Shown one piece after another: positions 35,934-46,800 of a stretch of 64,000 bases of DNA. Origin of the DNA: Cephalopachus bancanus. Its lineage: Eukaryota > Chordata > Mammalia > Primates > Tarsiidae. Numbering within the stretch: the first letter of the stretch is position 1; each line of letters begins with the position of its first letter. Below the pieces are notes generated by a model. The model made no database searches. It had not been told where the DNA came from and worked only from the letters and a program-made list of their open reading frames with translations. The stretch is taken from positions 310,001 through 374,000 of the forward strand of contig JAPVLO010000320.1 of the NCBI GenBank assembly GCA_027257055.1, written 5' to 3'. A program made the position numbers and the translations under genes.

Positions 35934-36222
35934 GGCCAGGCTCGGTGGCTCAGCCTATAATCCCGCACTTTGGGAGGCTGAGGTGAGTGGATTGCCTGAA
36001 CCTGTGGGTTCAAGACCCACCTGGGCAACTTGGCAAGCCCTCATCTCTACAATAAGTCAAAAATTAGCCGGGCGTGGTAGCACACACCTGTAGTTACTGC
36101 TACTTGGAAGGGTCAGGTGGAAGGATCACCGGAACCCAGTAGGTTGAGGCTGCGGTGGCCGGGAGCGGCCATTGCACTCCAGTCTGGGTGACAGAGTGAG
36201 ACTCCAACTCAAAAAAAAAAAA
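35934..36222 (+). mobile_element. Alu
   Basis: Full dimer; target duplication AAGAAATTAACAAT. Confidence 0.94.
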
Positions 36223-37200
36223 AGAAAGAAATTAACAATCACATAAATATTAGAGGACTTCATGTTATTCAGACTAAGTTTTTAACATAGAGTTAACGAC
36301 ATAAAGTTAAGATTATAGAATTTTAAGCATAAGAAAATACAAGGCAGGCTTCATGATATGAGTGTGTTATGTTAATCATTAGCAATGAGCCGGGCTCGGT
36401 GGCTCAGCCTCTAATCCCGTGCCTTTGGGAGGCTGAGGTGAGTGAATTGCCTGAGCCCACAGGTTTGAGACCCGCCTGGGCAGTGAGACCTCATCTCTAC
36501 AATAAATCAAAAAATCAGCCAGGCATGGTAGCACACGCCTGTAGTTCCAGCTACTTGGAAGGCTGAGGCAGAAGGATCGCCGGAGCCCAGTAGGTTGAGG
36601 CTGCAGTGGCCAGGAGCGGCCACTGCACTCCAATCTGGGCAACAGAGTGAGACTCCGACTCAAAAAAAAAAATCATTAGCAATGAGTTAATAGGCTTTAA
36701 GGATAGAAAATAATTATAGAAAAGGCTTAAGACACATGTTCTTTGTTAAGAATAAATAACCATTGTAGGACAGCCTTGAAAAATGGGTCTTTTAAGAATT
36801 TAAGGAGTTGGAATATACAAAGTGGTCAAGAAAATAGATAGCAGCTAAAAATTAAGGGAACAAAGTAGGAGTTGGAGTTATGCTTAAGGGCAGAACAGAG
36901 TGCTTTGTAGACCACAAGACAGTAATATCTTTAAAAAAGATACATGAGGGAATTCACATCAGAGTGGCTCTATGAAAAACATCATGTATGAGTTACTTGC
37001 TCTGTTCTTTGTCCTAAGCAAGGTTACTAATTGTGTCTGATGCCAAGAATTTTCAAAGACTATTTCTTTGTAAAAAAAAAAAAAAAAGTATATAATCTGG
37101 ATGTGAACTAACAATAAATGGCATCTGTCCTGCTTGCAACAGAGTCAGTGTCCAAGTTTTCTCTCTTTCGCCGACTCCACTCCTCCTTCAGGAAACCCTA
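36223..37200 (+). mobile_element. LTR-like segment with promoter and poly(A) features
   Basis: GTATATAATCTGGATGTG (TATA-like), CTAACAATAAATGGCATC (AATAAA) and CTTGCAACAGAGTC followed by TTTCGCCGACTCCACTC give an R/U5 arrangement of a class II type LTR. Upstream (35640-35930) a broken frame could be the end of an envelope region, but that is weak. An Alu with 15-bp target duplication splits it at 36389. Confidence 0.5.
36389..36671 (+). mobile_element. Alu, 5-bp-deletion subgroup
   Basis: GGGCAGTGAGACC. Perfect 15-bp target duplication AATCATTAGCAATGA. Confidence 0.96.
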
Positions 37201-37825
37201 ACCTGCTGGAGCTGGCCTCTGGCAACCAACTATCTTTTAGTTCCTTAAGTATCCCTTGTTTGCACATATGTCCCATCTGATAGGAGATAAGTGCAATTTG
37301 TACAGCAGGAAGAATAGGGGAGAGCATTAAGAGGTCATGACATTTTCTCAATCCCAAAGTGAAATTCGGAGCCTGGTTCATTCTGCTGGTGATTCATTTT
37401 AGTTCTACTTGTCTACTACCCTTGGCCTTCACCTACCTGGACCCATCAATCACCACAGGAATGAGATATGGGTCTCAGATCAAACTGGGGGGACCTGAGG
37501 AATGAACCAACAAAATCCCACCCCAAGAAACTTTCCCAGTCCCTAGCCACATGGTGCACACAAGATGGAAAGCCAGATCTCCAACTTCTGTAATATAGAA
37601 CAAGGCAAGAAGATAGTCAGATCGTTTTGTTTTCATTTTCAGTGTTTGAAAGCCATACCATACTGTTTCCTTTCACCTGGGTTTCAGCAATGACTGACCA
37701 CCTCCCCAGGCCTTAAACAAGGGTCTCTGAACAGGTTCATGGATAATCACCTTTCTCCTTAGATGCCAGGATTTCCTCCAAAATCAGGAATAAAGTGAAC
37801 TGCTTTGGCTGTTGTTGGTTTTTCT
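37201..37825. other. Unassigned stretch
   Basis: Moderate GC, no supported gene or repeat. The 5' part may belong to retroviral leader downstream of the LTR-like block. Confidence 0.3.
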
Positions 37826-38040
37826 CAAGACTTTATTTTATTTTGAGCAGTTTTTGGTACACAGCAAAATGGAGAGTAAGGGACAGAAATTTTTCCATAT
37901 ATTTTCTGCTCCTACACATGAATTATCAATTGTCCTCAACAGACTGGTACAACTTTTGCAACTAGTGAACATTCACACATCATAATTACCCAGAATTTAT
38001 AGTTTACATCAGTGTTCAATCTTGCCATTCACTTTTTTTT
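37826..38040 (-). mobile_element. Old L1 3' UTR, inverted
   Basis: TTTTTGGTACACAGCAAAAT, ACACATGAATTATCAATTGT, ACATCATAATTACCCAGAAT and TAGTTTACATCAGTGTTCA are landmarks of an older mammalian L1M 3' UTR in reverse orientation. It is distinct from the lemur-type 3' ends elsewhere. Confidence 0.65.
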
Positions 38041-38198
38041 TAACAACTGTTTCTCCTGTAGCATCTTGTAAACCTCTAATTCTCTGCCTAGGACAAGGCT
38101 ACTTGAAGACTAAGAATGCTTTAATCTGTAAAGAAACTACGAATTTCTTTGTAAGCATGTAAATTAATAATGTGTTAGAAATTAGAAGACTTCTACAA

Positions 38199-38280
38199 TG
38201 ACCACTTGTATACCTAATCCTGAATTGTACCCCACATCTTTTAAATAAATAAATAAACAAAAATTTGAAAGAAAAAAAAA
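38199..38280 (+). mobile_element. L1 3' terminus (very short)
   Basis: Only the last ~60 bases plus tail remain: CCACTTGTATACCTAATCCT, GAATTGTACCCCACATC, then AAATAAATAAATAAAC. Confidence 0.8.
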
Positions 38281-38384
38281 GGAAAGAAAACTTTACCATG
38301 CACCCTCCCTTCGGCAAATATTATCCACAAATCACAGGATATATAAGTGTAATCACAATGGAATAAACCTTCTCTCTCTCTCTC

Positions 38385-38688
38385 TTTTTTTTTTTTTTTT
38401 TTGAGTTGGAGTCTCACTCCGTAGCCCAGGGTGAGGGTGGAGTGCAGTGGCACACTCATGGCCACCCCAGCGTCGACCTCCTGGGCTCCAGTGATCCTTC
38501 CGCCTCAGCCTTCCAAGTAGCTGGAACTACAGGTGCACACTACCATGCCCGGCTAATTTTTTATTTATTATAGAGACGAGAGCTCACCATGTTGCCCGGG
38601 CTGGTCTTGAACCTGCGGGCTCAGGCAATTCTCTCGCCTTGGCCTCCCAGAGTGGTGGGATTACAGGCTTGAACCACTGCTCCCGGCC
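38385..38688 (-). mobile_element. Alu
   Basis: Has a small insertion GTGAGGGTGG in the right arm and a (TC)n before the T-tail. Confidence 0.92.
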
Positions 38689-38920
38689 TAAACCTCTTAA
38701 CAGCAGACTTCCTGCCAAGGTTTTGAGGTATATTTGTAACTAGAACTGGCTGTTGCTTCAGTGCAATGAGTATCTTCTGCCAAGAAGCTTCAGCAATTCA
38801 ATTCCTTGTTGCCCAAATTCCCTTAGACAGAAATGCTTTATTTCTTTTTAAAATGATTCAGCAACATTGCATCAAGAGAATATTTAGGAGGTCTGCAAGT
38901 GCCTCCTGGACTCCATATGC

Positions 38921-40225
38921 CAGCAGAGTCCAACCTTTTTTGCCTCAGAGACCAGTTTTGTGAAAGAAAGTTCTTCCATGGACTGGGATAAGTGGGGTGG
39001 TTTGGGGATGATTCAACCACATTACATTGATTGTGAATTTTATTTCTATTATTATTGCATTGCAATATATAATGAAATAATTACACAACTCACCATAATG
39101 CAGGATCAGTGGGAGCTCATAGTTTGTTTTCCTGCAACTAGACCGTCTCATCTGGGACTGACGGGAGACAGTGACACCCAAAGCGTGTTGTTTATGCCCG
39201 TTCTACTTTGTAATCTCGTTTTGGTTGCTGTCACTGCCGAATACCCAGCTTCACCAAGATAGAATGTTGGAAATGGAAGCAGGCTTTTCAGTGCTTTAGT
39301 GGCAATCTCAGGATATTCCTCCTTGACTTTATTTATTTATTTATTTATTTGAGTTGGTGTCTCACTCTGTTACCCAGACTGGAGCACAGTGGCCTCTCCC
39401 GGCCACCGCAGCCTCGACCTGCTGGGCTCCGGCGATCCTTCCGCCTCAGCCTTCCGAGTAGCCGGAATTATAGGCACACGCTACCATGCCCGGCTGATTT
39501 TTTTATTTATTGTAGAGATGAGGTCTCGCTGCCCAGGCAGGTCTCGAACCCGCGAGTTCAGGCAATCCACTCACCTCAGCCTCCCAAAGGCGCAGGATTA
39601 CAGGCTGAGCCACAGAGCCCAGCCCCTCCTTGACTTTAATCCAGAACGTGTGGAGATTTGAAGTTGTCTCAAACAGACTTTCGAGGCCACCGTCATTTGC
39701 AATCTCAAGCAGTTGATTCTCTTCTAACACAAAGCCGATTCACTTGGATTATTCATAAATGTGTCCTGGATCCACTCCTTCCCAGTTCAGGGGTCTTTTG
39801 TGGTTGGGAGGCAAGGCTCAAACTCTTTTGAAAGCTGAGATAGGTGATCATGCACCAGCTGGGAGAAAGAGGACCCTGGCTCAGACGCTTTCAAAATCTC
39901 CGCTAATGTTTAGAACGTCAAAAATCCCTAAGGCCACTCATCACCCCCTTAATTCCAGTTTGGCTTTGAATGTAGCCACCTTATCTGCCAACTTGAACAC
40001 AGTTGTCATTCTCCCCTGAAGTAACAGATTGAGTTCATTGGGCAGGTTGAATATGTCACACCAGCAAGCAAGTTTTGTGACCCATCTGTGTCACTGAAAT
40101 GTGCTGCCAGTGGTGATTTCTTTTAGGAAAAGAAGTCCCTGGAGCAGCTCTCCTAATTCAAAAGCTCTAGTCAGTGATCTACGTTGAGAAAGCCATCTCA
40201 CCTCTGCGAATAAGAGAAGGGATCC
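38921..40225 (-). mobile_element. hAT-family DNA transposon fossil (C-terminal transposase)
   Basis: Minus-strand translation, with stops and frameshifts, gives the hallmark hAT/ZBED-type block EVRWLSQRRSLTRAFELGEL, then WVTKLACWCDIFNLPNELNL, LLQGRMTTVFKLADKVA, and the C-terminal dimerisation region with SRRNILRLPLKH and the final RQSQMRRSSCRKTN. The outer end at 38921 (CAGCAGAGTCCAACCTTTTT) resembles a Charlie-type terminal inverted repeat. The N-terminal half of the transposase and the other terminus are missing; similarity stops near 40225, where CYP1B1-associated DNA begins. An Alu (39332-39624) interrupts it. Confidence 0.75.
39332..39624 (-). mobile_element. Alu, 5-bp-deletion subgroup, in hAT fossil
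   Basis: (TTTA)n tail. Perfect target duplication CCTCCTTGACTTTA inside the transposase-derived sequence. Confidence 0.96.
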
Positions 40226-40429
40226 GGCAGGGATTGGGAAGGGGGGGGGGAAGAAGACGGGTTTGCTCTATGTCCATCGCCTCACAGACCTGAGTTGAGG
40301 GCATGTATTTACAGCCTTAACTTTTCTTCCCTAGCTGTTCCAATTTTGCTTTTACTGCGCCAGGGAGAGCGATGTCAGGACTGATCAGCGGTCACTTTGA
40401 AGGTCTTGTTTTTCCAGGTGGTTTCTCAC

Positions 40430-43400
40430 AAATTTGTTCCCAGTCGCACAGGGCGCGAAGAGAGTCCAGATCCGAGATGCGCGGAGGTCCGGGCTCTGCT
40501 GGGTGGCATGCGCGCGCGTCTGGGGTCAGTCGTCAGTTACTGGGGTCGCTTTCCAGCAGGACATGATCTCAGTTCTGAGGGTTGGGAATCTGGAGCGAAA
40601 CCCTCATCCCTGAGCGCTGTTGGCAACCTCAGCACATGAGCCCCACCCGCCTTCTCCAGAGGAGAAAAAGGAAGCCTCCAACACGCACCCTGGAGGCTGC
40701 ATGTGGTGAAGAGGAGGAGCAGCCCCTGCCACGCGGTGCAACAGGGCGGACTGGCGGGCGACCGAGACGTCAGGGACGGTGGCGGGCAGGTGCTCCAAGT
40801 TCAGCCGCGTGACATCGTCGCCTGAGTCCCCTACCGCGTTCTTGCCCTCGGAGACAATGTGTCCATCGAATGGCGGGGCGAAGGATCTCGCGGTGTCTGG
40901 GGAACTTGGGTGAGCTGCTCGACTTCGCGGAAGGCGCTGTGCACCGGGTGAGCAGGCTGCAGCCAGCCAAGGCAACCAGTCAACCAGGCTGCCCGCGCCC
41001 CCGTGCGCCCGAACTCCTCGTTGTCGCTGATCGGGTCGCGTAGCAGTGGCCGTAGCGCAGCCGAAGCCCCCGGAGCTCGTGTCACGGGCCACGGCCTCGA
41101 TGGTCGAAGACGGCCGAGGTTCGAGGACGGCATCCACCGCGCCATCTCGCCCCGGCAGCGCCACCGGCTCGCGCGCTTCGCCCAGACCGGGGTCCTGCAA
41201 GAGGCGGCGGCTGCGCGGCTGCAGTGTGCAGGCGCGCGTGGTGAGGTTCGCCGCGCGCCGCTGCGCCTTTCAGTGCTGGGAGGAACGGCTGAAATCCAGG
41301 ATGCGGCCTGCAGACACCTAGCGGAAGGAGAAGAAGGGCCGGGCGCCGGCAAAGACGATGCCCTGCTGCGCCAGGGCCGGGTGGAGGCGCGCCCGTCGTT
41401 CGGCATCACCACGGGATCTCGCCTTAGCGCCGCCAGGCGCGCGGAGGGAACTGCCGGGTGGGCGATCCCTGCCCACCGCCACGCGTTTTAGATCAGCGGC
41501 CAAGAGGAGGGGCCCGGGGTGGTCCTGGGTTGCCGCAGCCTCCCCAGCCGCAGGCCCACATGCACGGTGGCCAGCACCCAGAGGGGTAGCAAGGGTGCGT
41601 CTGCTGAACAGAAAGCGGGCTTAGTGGACAAGGGTCCTACGAGCTGAGGCTGATGGCCATGCCGGGGACAGCAATGCGAGGGCGTTGCAGGGGTGCAGGG
41701 GAGGGAGGCTGCATGCCACTACCCCAGCCTCGAGCTACTGTGCACTGTTTGGGCTGAGGAGGCCAAGGTAGATCAGGGCACGGCTGGCTCTCTGGACAAG
41801 TGGCCGAAGACGCCCCTTCCCATCCTGATCCCAGTCTTCCATGGAGAAAAGAAGGTGCCTGTTTGCGACCCTGTGACAGCGCCCAACCTCCATCCCCTAC
41901 CGCTGCCACCAGCGCGATGCTTCCTGCAATTCTGCGACAACATTGAGACATCCGAGGCGGCAGTGCTTCTCTCCTTTAAAGCTCCTACTCTCCCACCTCC
42001 GACCTGCAAGAACCAATGGGAAGAGGCCTCGGGAAGGCGTCTCCGCGGACAGACTGACCGGCCCCGGGGTGTCGTTTTCCATGGGCCGGGGGCAGCAAGC
42101 AGGGAAAAGGGGCCAGGAAGGCAAGATGTCCACCCGAGAGTTTCCAGAAGCCCAGAGGCCCGCCCAGGACACCTGCTGCACCCCTGGGAGCTTTAGCACC
42201 CACTCTGGGATCTCCTGGCATCGTCAGAGCCAAGAGCGCCTGGACTGGAATGAGGATGGAGAAAGGTGCCCGCCTTTGCCAAGTTTGTTGTATCTAGGAT
42301 TCTGGCAAAATCTGGGTTTTTCTCTCCCCGTTGGGATTGAGACTGGGGGTCATGAGTGGCCTCGATGCTTATGCTAATCGCGCAACTCTCATAGGTGGCG
42401 TTGCAGGGGTGGGTGTTGGCACACATTCCAGAGACCGAAACGCGCCGTCCAGCTCTTCTGAGTTTTAGGGGCTGTGTAGGAGGAGAAAGGGAGACCTGGC
42501 GCGGCGGGGGGAGCTGGCTGCGGCGGGGCGCACCGACACGTGCCGCACCACTCGGACTTCCACTTGGGTCGGCGCGGATGGTTCTGCGAGGGCTTGCGGC
42601 GCACCCTGACGGCCTTGGAGCCGTAGGTGGCGGCTTCGCCGGAAGCGAAGGCAAACTTTCGTTTGTCGGGTAACAGCTCTTAATGGCAGTCACCTCCAAT
42701 GTAGGAGGGCCGCACAGTCTCCCGGGAAGAAACCTGCCCAGGCAGCTGTGGTAAGAGCGCACCTCACGCCCGCGCGCACGGCCTCCCGTCCTTTCCTGAC
42801 ACTCGAGTTTCGTTCCCCGCAGAAACGGGCTAAGGATTCTTAGGCGCCTAATCTCGCCTCTTTGGAGAGCTTGGGATGTGGTGGCGGTTTGCCTTGCAGG
42901 GCACCTGGTTATTTTATTCCTAAATTTTTGCCAAGTGGCCCTCAGTTGAGGTCCCTTGACGTGCAAAGTCCTTTCCACCTCATGATGGGGGTGGGAGGGG
43001 AAGGATCGGGAATTCTTGCAAGAAGCCGCTCCCCACCCCGGCCCAACCGTCGTTGGGCACTCGGAGGCCAACGCTCCCGGGGCGCAGTTGCCCTGAGATG
43101 TCCCGGGGAGAAAAACTGCAGGTGGCATCTCCCGCTGGAGGGCTCAGGCCCGCCCTGGCCGAGTCGGATACCTAAGGCCCAAGGTCCCGAGCCAAACTGG
43201 GCGAATATGGGAGGTGGGGCGAGACGGCACACTGAAGACTCCTGGAGGGAGGACCGGAGGCGAGGCGCGGGGACGGATAAGTGGCAGCAGGAGGCAGATC
43301 CGGTGCCCGCGGACTCCGTAGTGTGGAAAAGTGTCCCCCGCTGTCGCCGCTCCCCTGTGGCCAGAACTGTGCCTTGCGAGCGCCGCTTCTGGAGAGCCTG

Positions 43401-43700
43401 AGCGCTCCCCGCGGCCGCCTCTCCTCTTCTCGCGGCATCTGATAGGCGGAGGCGGCGGCCGGGGGTGGGATGTCGGCTGCCTAGATGCTCCGAGGCACCA
43501 GCCCCGCCGCGCCTGCGGGGCCATCGAGGCGGACGCTTGCGCCCCAACCGGCAGGCCGCGTCTAGCGCGCATCGCGACCCGGTCCCGCATCCGCGGCTGC
43601 GTCCCCTTCCAGGACACGCGTGCTCTCGCGAAGGGGGCGCTTCCCGCCAAAGGAAAGCCAGAGACACGCGAGCGCAGTTGCCTCCCCCACTCGCTGGCCC
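40430..43700. promoter_or_regulatory. CpG island around the CYP1B1 pseudogene (probable duplicated 5' region)
   Basis: The stretch is strikingly GC- and CpG-rich compared with the AT-rich DNA around it, and free of Alus. It covers the CYP1B1 pseudo-exon, and for two kilobases beyond its ATG (41661-43700) it holds non-coding GC-rich DNA, where the exon 1, intron 1 and promoter of CYP1B1 would lie. Several xenobiotic-response-element cores (GCGTG or CACGC) occur, for example near 41228, 41480, 42764, 43614 and 43665, as expected of an AhR-regulated promoter but also by chance in such sequence. Long open frames here (for example 42193-43128 and 42942-43742, minus) come from GC bias. That the island is the duplicated CYP1B1 promoter is inference; survival of CpGs suggests germline hypomethylation or a fairly recent duplication. 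Confidence 0.7.
40703..41660 (-). pseudogene. CYP1B1: CYP1B1 pseudogene, copy of first coding exon
   Basis: Intact CYP1B1 is a microsomal P450 that hydroxylates oestradiol and polycyclic aromatics. On the minus strand an ATG at 41660-41658 is followed by sequence that tracks the CYP1B1 first coding exon across its length. Matching stretches include VLATVHVG (membrane anchor), RQPRSR-like TLQPRSRRLL, EAREPVALP, SDNEEFGRTGA, FREVEQL, GDSGDDVTRLNLEHLPATV and LLLLFTT at the exon end. It cannot code: codon 8 is TAG (41637-41639), a Val position is TAG (41318-41320), the Trp of HWK is TGA (41270-41272), and the frame shifts several times. Length is ~958 bp against ~1040 in the human exon (from memory), so there are net deletions. 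The haem-binding exon (FxxGxRxCxG) was not found downstream. The sequence before the ATG still resembles an intron 1 acceptor tract, and the exon end runs into non-coding sequence, so I infer an unprocessed duplicate rather than a retrocopy. Confidence 0.9.
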
Positions 43701-43705
43701 TTTCC

Positions 43706-43836
43706 AATTTTTTGATTTATTGTAGAGATGAGGGCTCACCAAGTTGCCCAGGCGGGTCTCGAACCCGTGGGCTCAGGCAATCCACTCACTTCAGCCTCCC
43801 AAAGCGCGGGATTACAGGCTAAGCCACCGAGCCCGG
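43706..43836 (-). mobile_element. Alu left arm only, at CpG-island boundary
   Basis: Starts at AATTTTTTGATTTATTG (the inter-arm linker) with no right arm or T-tail. Immediately to its left is CYP1B1-type GC-rich DNA, so the island edge lies inside an Alu. Confidence 0.9.
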
Positions 43837-43837
43837 A

Positions 43838-43908
43838 TCTTTTTTTTTTTTTTTTTTTTAATTTTTAAAGATATGGGGTACAATTCAGGTTTTTGTACGT
43901 GTAAATTT
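43838..43908 (-). mobile_element. L1 3' terminus (very short), inverted
   Basis: T-run, then AAAGATATGGGGTACAATTC and AGGTTTTTGTACGTG. It sits directly against a truncated Alu at the end of the CpG island. Confidence 0.75.
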
Positions 43909-43914
43909 ATTTGA

Positions 43915-44040
43915 GGGATTTGGAGTGGGACATCGTGGGTTCAAACCCTGTCTCCTTTCTTGATTGCTGTGTGACTTGGGTAAGTCAGCTAACCTCTCTA
44001 AGCCCGATTACTCGTTTGTAAACAGGTCAATAACGGCACG
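43915..44040 (+). repeat. MIR element
   Basis: GTGGGTTCAAACCCTGTCTC, TGCTGTGTGACTTGGGTAAG, TAACCTCTCTAAGCC and TCGTTTGTAAACAGG follow the MIR core in direct orientation. Confidence 0.75.
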
Positions 44041-44236
44041 AAATTCACAGTTCAGAGCGGAAAGCATAGGTAAAGCTGTCTGGTAAACGCGCAACTTTCA
44101 TACTTACCCTTGATGAGAACCCGTCGAAAGTTCCTACTTGGTTAACTTAGATACATCTCACCTCTTCTCCTGGATTCACCCCTTCCCCAGGCTCGCGGAG
44201 AAGACCTTGTTCTCTCGGGCTTTTGAAAATACTGTA

Positions 44237-44386
44237 GCACGCGCCTGTAGTTCCAGCTACTTGGAAGGCTGAGACAGGAGGATCGCTGGAGCCCAGCAGG
44301 TCGAGGCTGCAGTGGCCGGGAGCATGCCACTGCCCTCCAGCCTGGGCAACAGAGTGAGACTCCAACTCAAAAATAAAATAAAATAA
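44237..44386 (+). mobile_element. Alu right arm only
   Basis: Begins GCACGCGCCTGTAGTTCC, ends (AAAAT)n. No clear target duplication. Confidence 0.88.
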
Positions 44387-44489
44387 CCTCTGCAGATGAC
44401 CAAGTACCCCCATTCGGTGAGGGGAAAAAAAAACAAAAACAAAAAAACCTTCACAGATAAAGAATCCAAATGCCTTCTTTATTGCCTGC

Positions 44490-44595
44490 CTATAAAAAAG
44501 AACCAGCTGGGGCAACCCCCTCAGGTCCCCTCCAGCTGTGGAAGCTTTTCTGTCCTCTCAATAAATACTGCTTTTTCACCAAACAACAACGAAAG
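44490..44595 (+). mobile_element. LTR end fragment
   Basis: GGGCAACCCCCTCAGGTCCC, GCTTTTCTGTCCTCTCAATA and AATACTGCTTT resemble the R region and poly(A) signal of a primate ERV1 LTR. The same wording recurs at 52912-52980. Confidence 0.55.
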
Positions 44596-44649
44596 AAAAC
44601 TAGCTGGAAGAATTTATTTTTATTTTTTTATTTTTATTTATTTTTATTT

Positions 44650-44848
44650 TTTTTTGAGTCTCACTCTGTCACCCAGACTGGAGTGCAGTGGCCGCTCCCG
44701 GCCACCGCAGCCTTGACCCGCTGGTCTCCGGCGATCCTTCTGCCTCAGCCTTCCAAGTAGCTGGAACTACAGGCATGCGCTACCATGCCCGGCTACTTTT
44801 TGATTTATTGTAGAGATGAGGTCTCATCAAGTTGCCCATGCAGGTCTG
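44650..44848 (-). mobile_element. Alu, 5' part missing
   Basis: Right arm, linker and the first bases of the left arm, then a switch to a different Alu type at ~44848. Confidence 0.85.
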
Positions 44849-44988
44849 GATCTTGCTCTGTTGACCAAGCTAGAGTGCAGTGGAAGGGTCATAGCTCACT
44901 GCAGCCTTGAATTCCTGGACTCAAAGGGATCCCCCACCTCAGCCTTCCAAAGAGCTGGGATTACAAGCCTGAACCACTGCCTAACCAG
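44849..44988 (-). mobile_element. AluJ-like fragment joined to a younger Alu
   Basis: TCTTGCTCTGTTGACCAAGC, GGTCATAGCTCACTGCAGCC and CTTGAATTCCTGGACTCAA are of the old Alu type. The join inside both elements looks like a recombination product. Confidence 0.8.
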
Positions 44989-44989
44989 G

Positions 44990-46795
44990 AAGAGTTTTAA
45001 TTCGTTGTGTTTTCATAATTAAGAATTTTGAGGACCACAAAGAAGAAATGGTATGCTCCCCTTTGCAGTTAAATTGATTATGTGGGAGGCCTCTGGACTG
45101 TACCTCATAGCTGAACTTGGAATAACTGACTACATTGTAAAGAAACAAAAAGGGGTCTGAAGAGAGTCAGACTTCAGGAGAAAATTGAAACCATCAATAA
45201 AATATGTCACTGGATAAGAAAGAGAAAGGAAAAAGGGTAGGAGGTCAACCATAACCCAACCACTATCACAAACCCACTGGACCCTCTCCATCTAACCACA
45301 GGCATTCTTTCAGAGCAGGAACCACAATTTGACTTACGTGTTTGTTCACGTCACCGCCATAATTCTCATTTGCATTGGGTCTTGGCTCCTCACCTATATC
45401 ATGGCCTATCAGCAGGGTTTGTGATGCTCACGAAACAACACAATGGATGAGAATGCGTTTTGTAATCTCTAAAGTGCCTGTCAAAGTGAAGGAGCATCAA
45501 ACCAGATATACTTTCTAGATGCTTCTCTTTCCTCTAGAGCCGGCCTCATGGGGGCAGTGCAGGAAAGCAAGGGAGGGGAGCCCACCCTCAGCTCGTGCCC
45601 AGGGACTGGGGACTTCAGGTCACACTTCCCAAACCGTTTTTCCTGCCATTCTAAGCTGCAAGCACAGGACAGTGGGACAGGCAGAGCTGAGAGGTCTCCT
45701 GCTCCAGAGCCCCATTACCCAGGGGAGGAGCTCTTTGTGGTCCGGTCCGGGAAGGAGGCAGGAGGACGGCAGGTGGAGTAATCTCAAAATCCAGTAACTT
45801 CTCACATTCTCTCCATTTCTCACTTGGACCCGGGTAATAACCTCCTCTGGTCTCTTTCTACTCCCATCCAACATGGTAGATTTTGAACATGGAATACAGA
45901 TTGACCATTTTAGTGAGTACATCAGCTAATGTTGTCCCTGTGGAAAATGCTCCAAAAAAACACTCTATATCTCAGAAAAAGTCCAAAATTTTTGCCATGG
46001 CTATGACAGGTTGTTTCCAGGAAGCAAACTCTGACCTGGAGACTAGAATGTAGATTTATTAAGGAATGCTCTTGGTACCACGACCTGCGGGAGGGAAAGA
46101 GAGGGAAGGAGAGGAAAGGAAAGAAAGACACAGAATAGAATTGGACAAAGAGAGAAGTTGGGCTACCAGAGATGCGGCCTCGAAGAAAACCTCAGCCGAG
46201 CCCAGTCGTCCAGAGCTGGGGCAGGGAGACTGCCCTTTGTATGTCTCCCTCCCTGGGCACTGGACCACCCCAGGGAGGGGCCACGAGGCAACTCTCTTCC
46301 GGAAGACCGCTGACAGATGGGCTCTGCCTGCAGCTCTCCCAGCAATTCAGAGATAAGTCCTTTCATGCTGAAGGGGTGTCCCAGGGAGGAATCCACGTGG
46401 CAACTTCAGTGGGATTCTTCATATAATTTCAGACTTTTAGAATCTCTGCCTGTGGGGTTGTCTGCCAAGGAGTATTCCTTCACTGCTCCAGCCTTGGAGC
46501 TATCAAGCCATTGGTGTGGTTCATTATCCTCCCTAATTACTGCCTTAAATAATTATATTGTGAATGTTTGCTTGCTTGAGTGAGTGCGTGTGTGTGACCT
46601 TCTGGCAATAATAGCAACTGAGTCACTGCAGAAACTGTAGGGTAGAAGTTAGAATAATTAGAATTATTATAACAATTAAAATAATTAACAGAACGATTCA
46701 CATTAACATATACCATCCTAACAGGGGTTATTGACCTTGATCATCAGAGGACTTAAGAGATGCTACTGGCAGATGATGGGTGTAGGGAGGAATAC
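44990..46795. other. Unassigned, relatively GC-rich stretch
   Basis: 1.8 kb without a recognised repeat. Overlapping short frames (45519-45922, 46059-46583) match no family. 46030-46440 (CTGGAGACTAGAATGTAGAT...) has an LTR-like flavour with an inverted poly(A) signal, but this is unproven. Confidence 0.3.
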
Positions 46796-46800
46796 TTTTT

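Noticed and set aside
39349..39633. Recurrent frames beginning [24 protein letters not shown] text at many sites
   Set aside because: These are translations of Alu elements in antisense; they recur wherever a minus-strand Alu lies and are not genes.
41003..41491. 162-codon plus-strand frame
   Set aside because: It is antisense to the CYP1B1 pseudo-exon, whose minus-strand reading gives the meaningful match.
42193..43128. 311-codon open frame on the minus strand (and 266 codons at 42942-43742)
   Set aside because: Proline/arginine/serine-rich composition typical of GC-rich DNA where stops are rare; overlapping frames on both strands are open too, and no family is recognisable. Explained by the CpG island.
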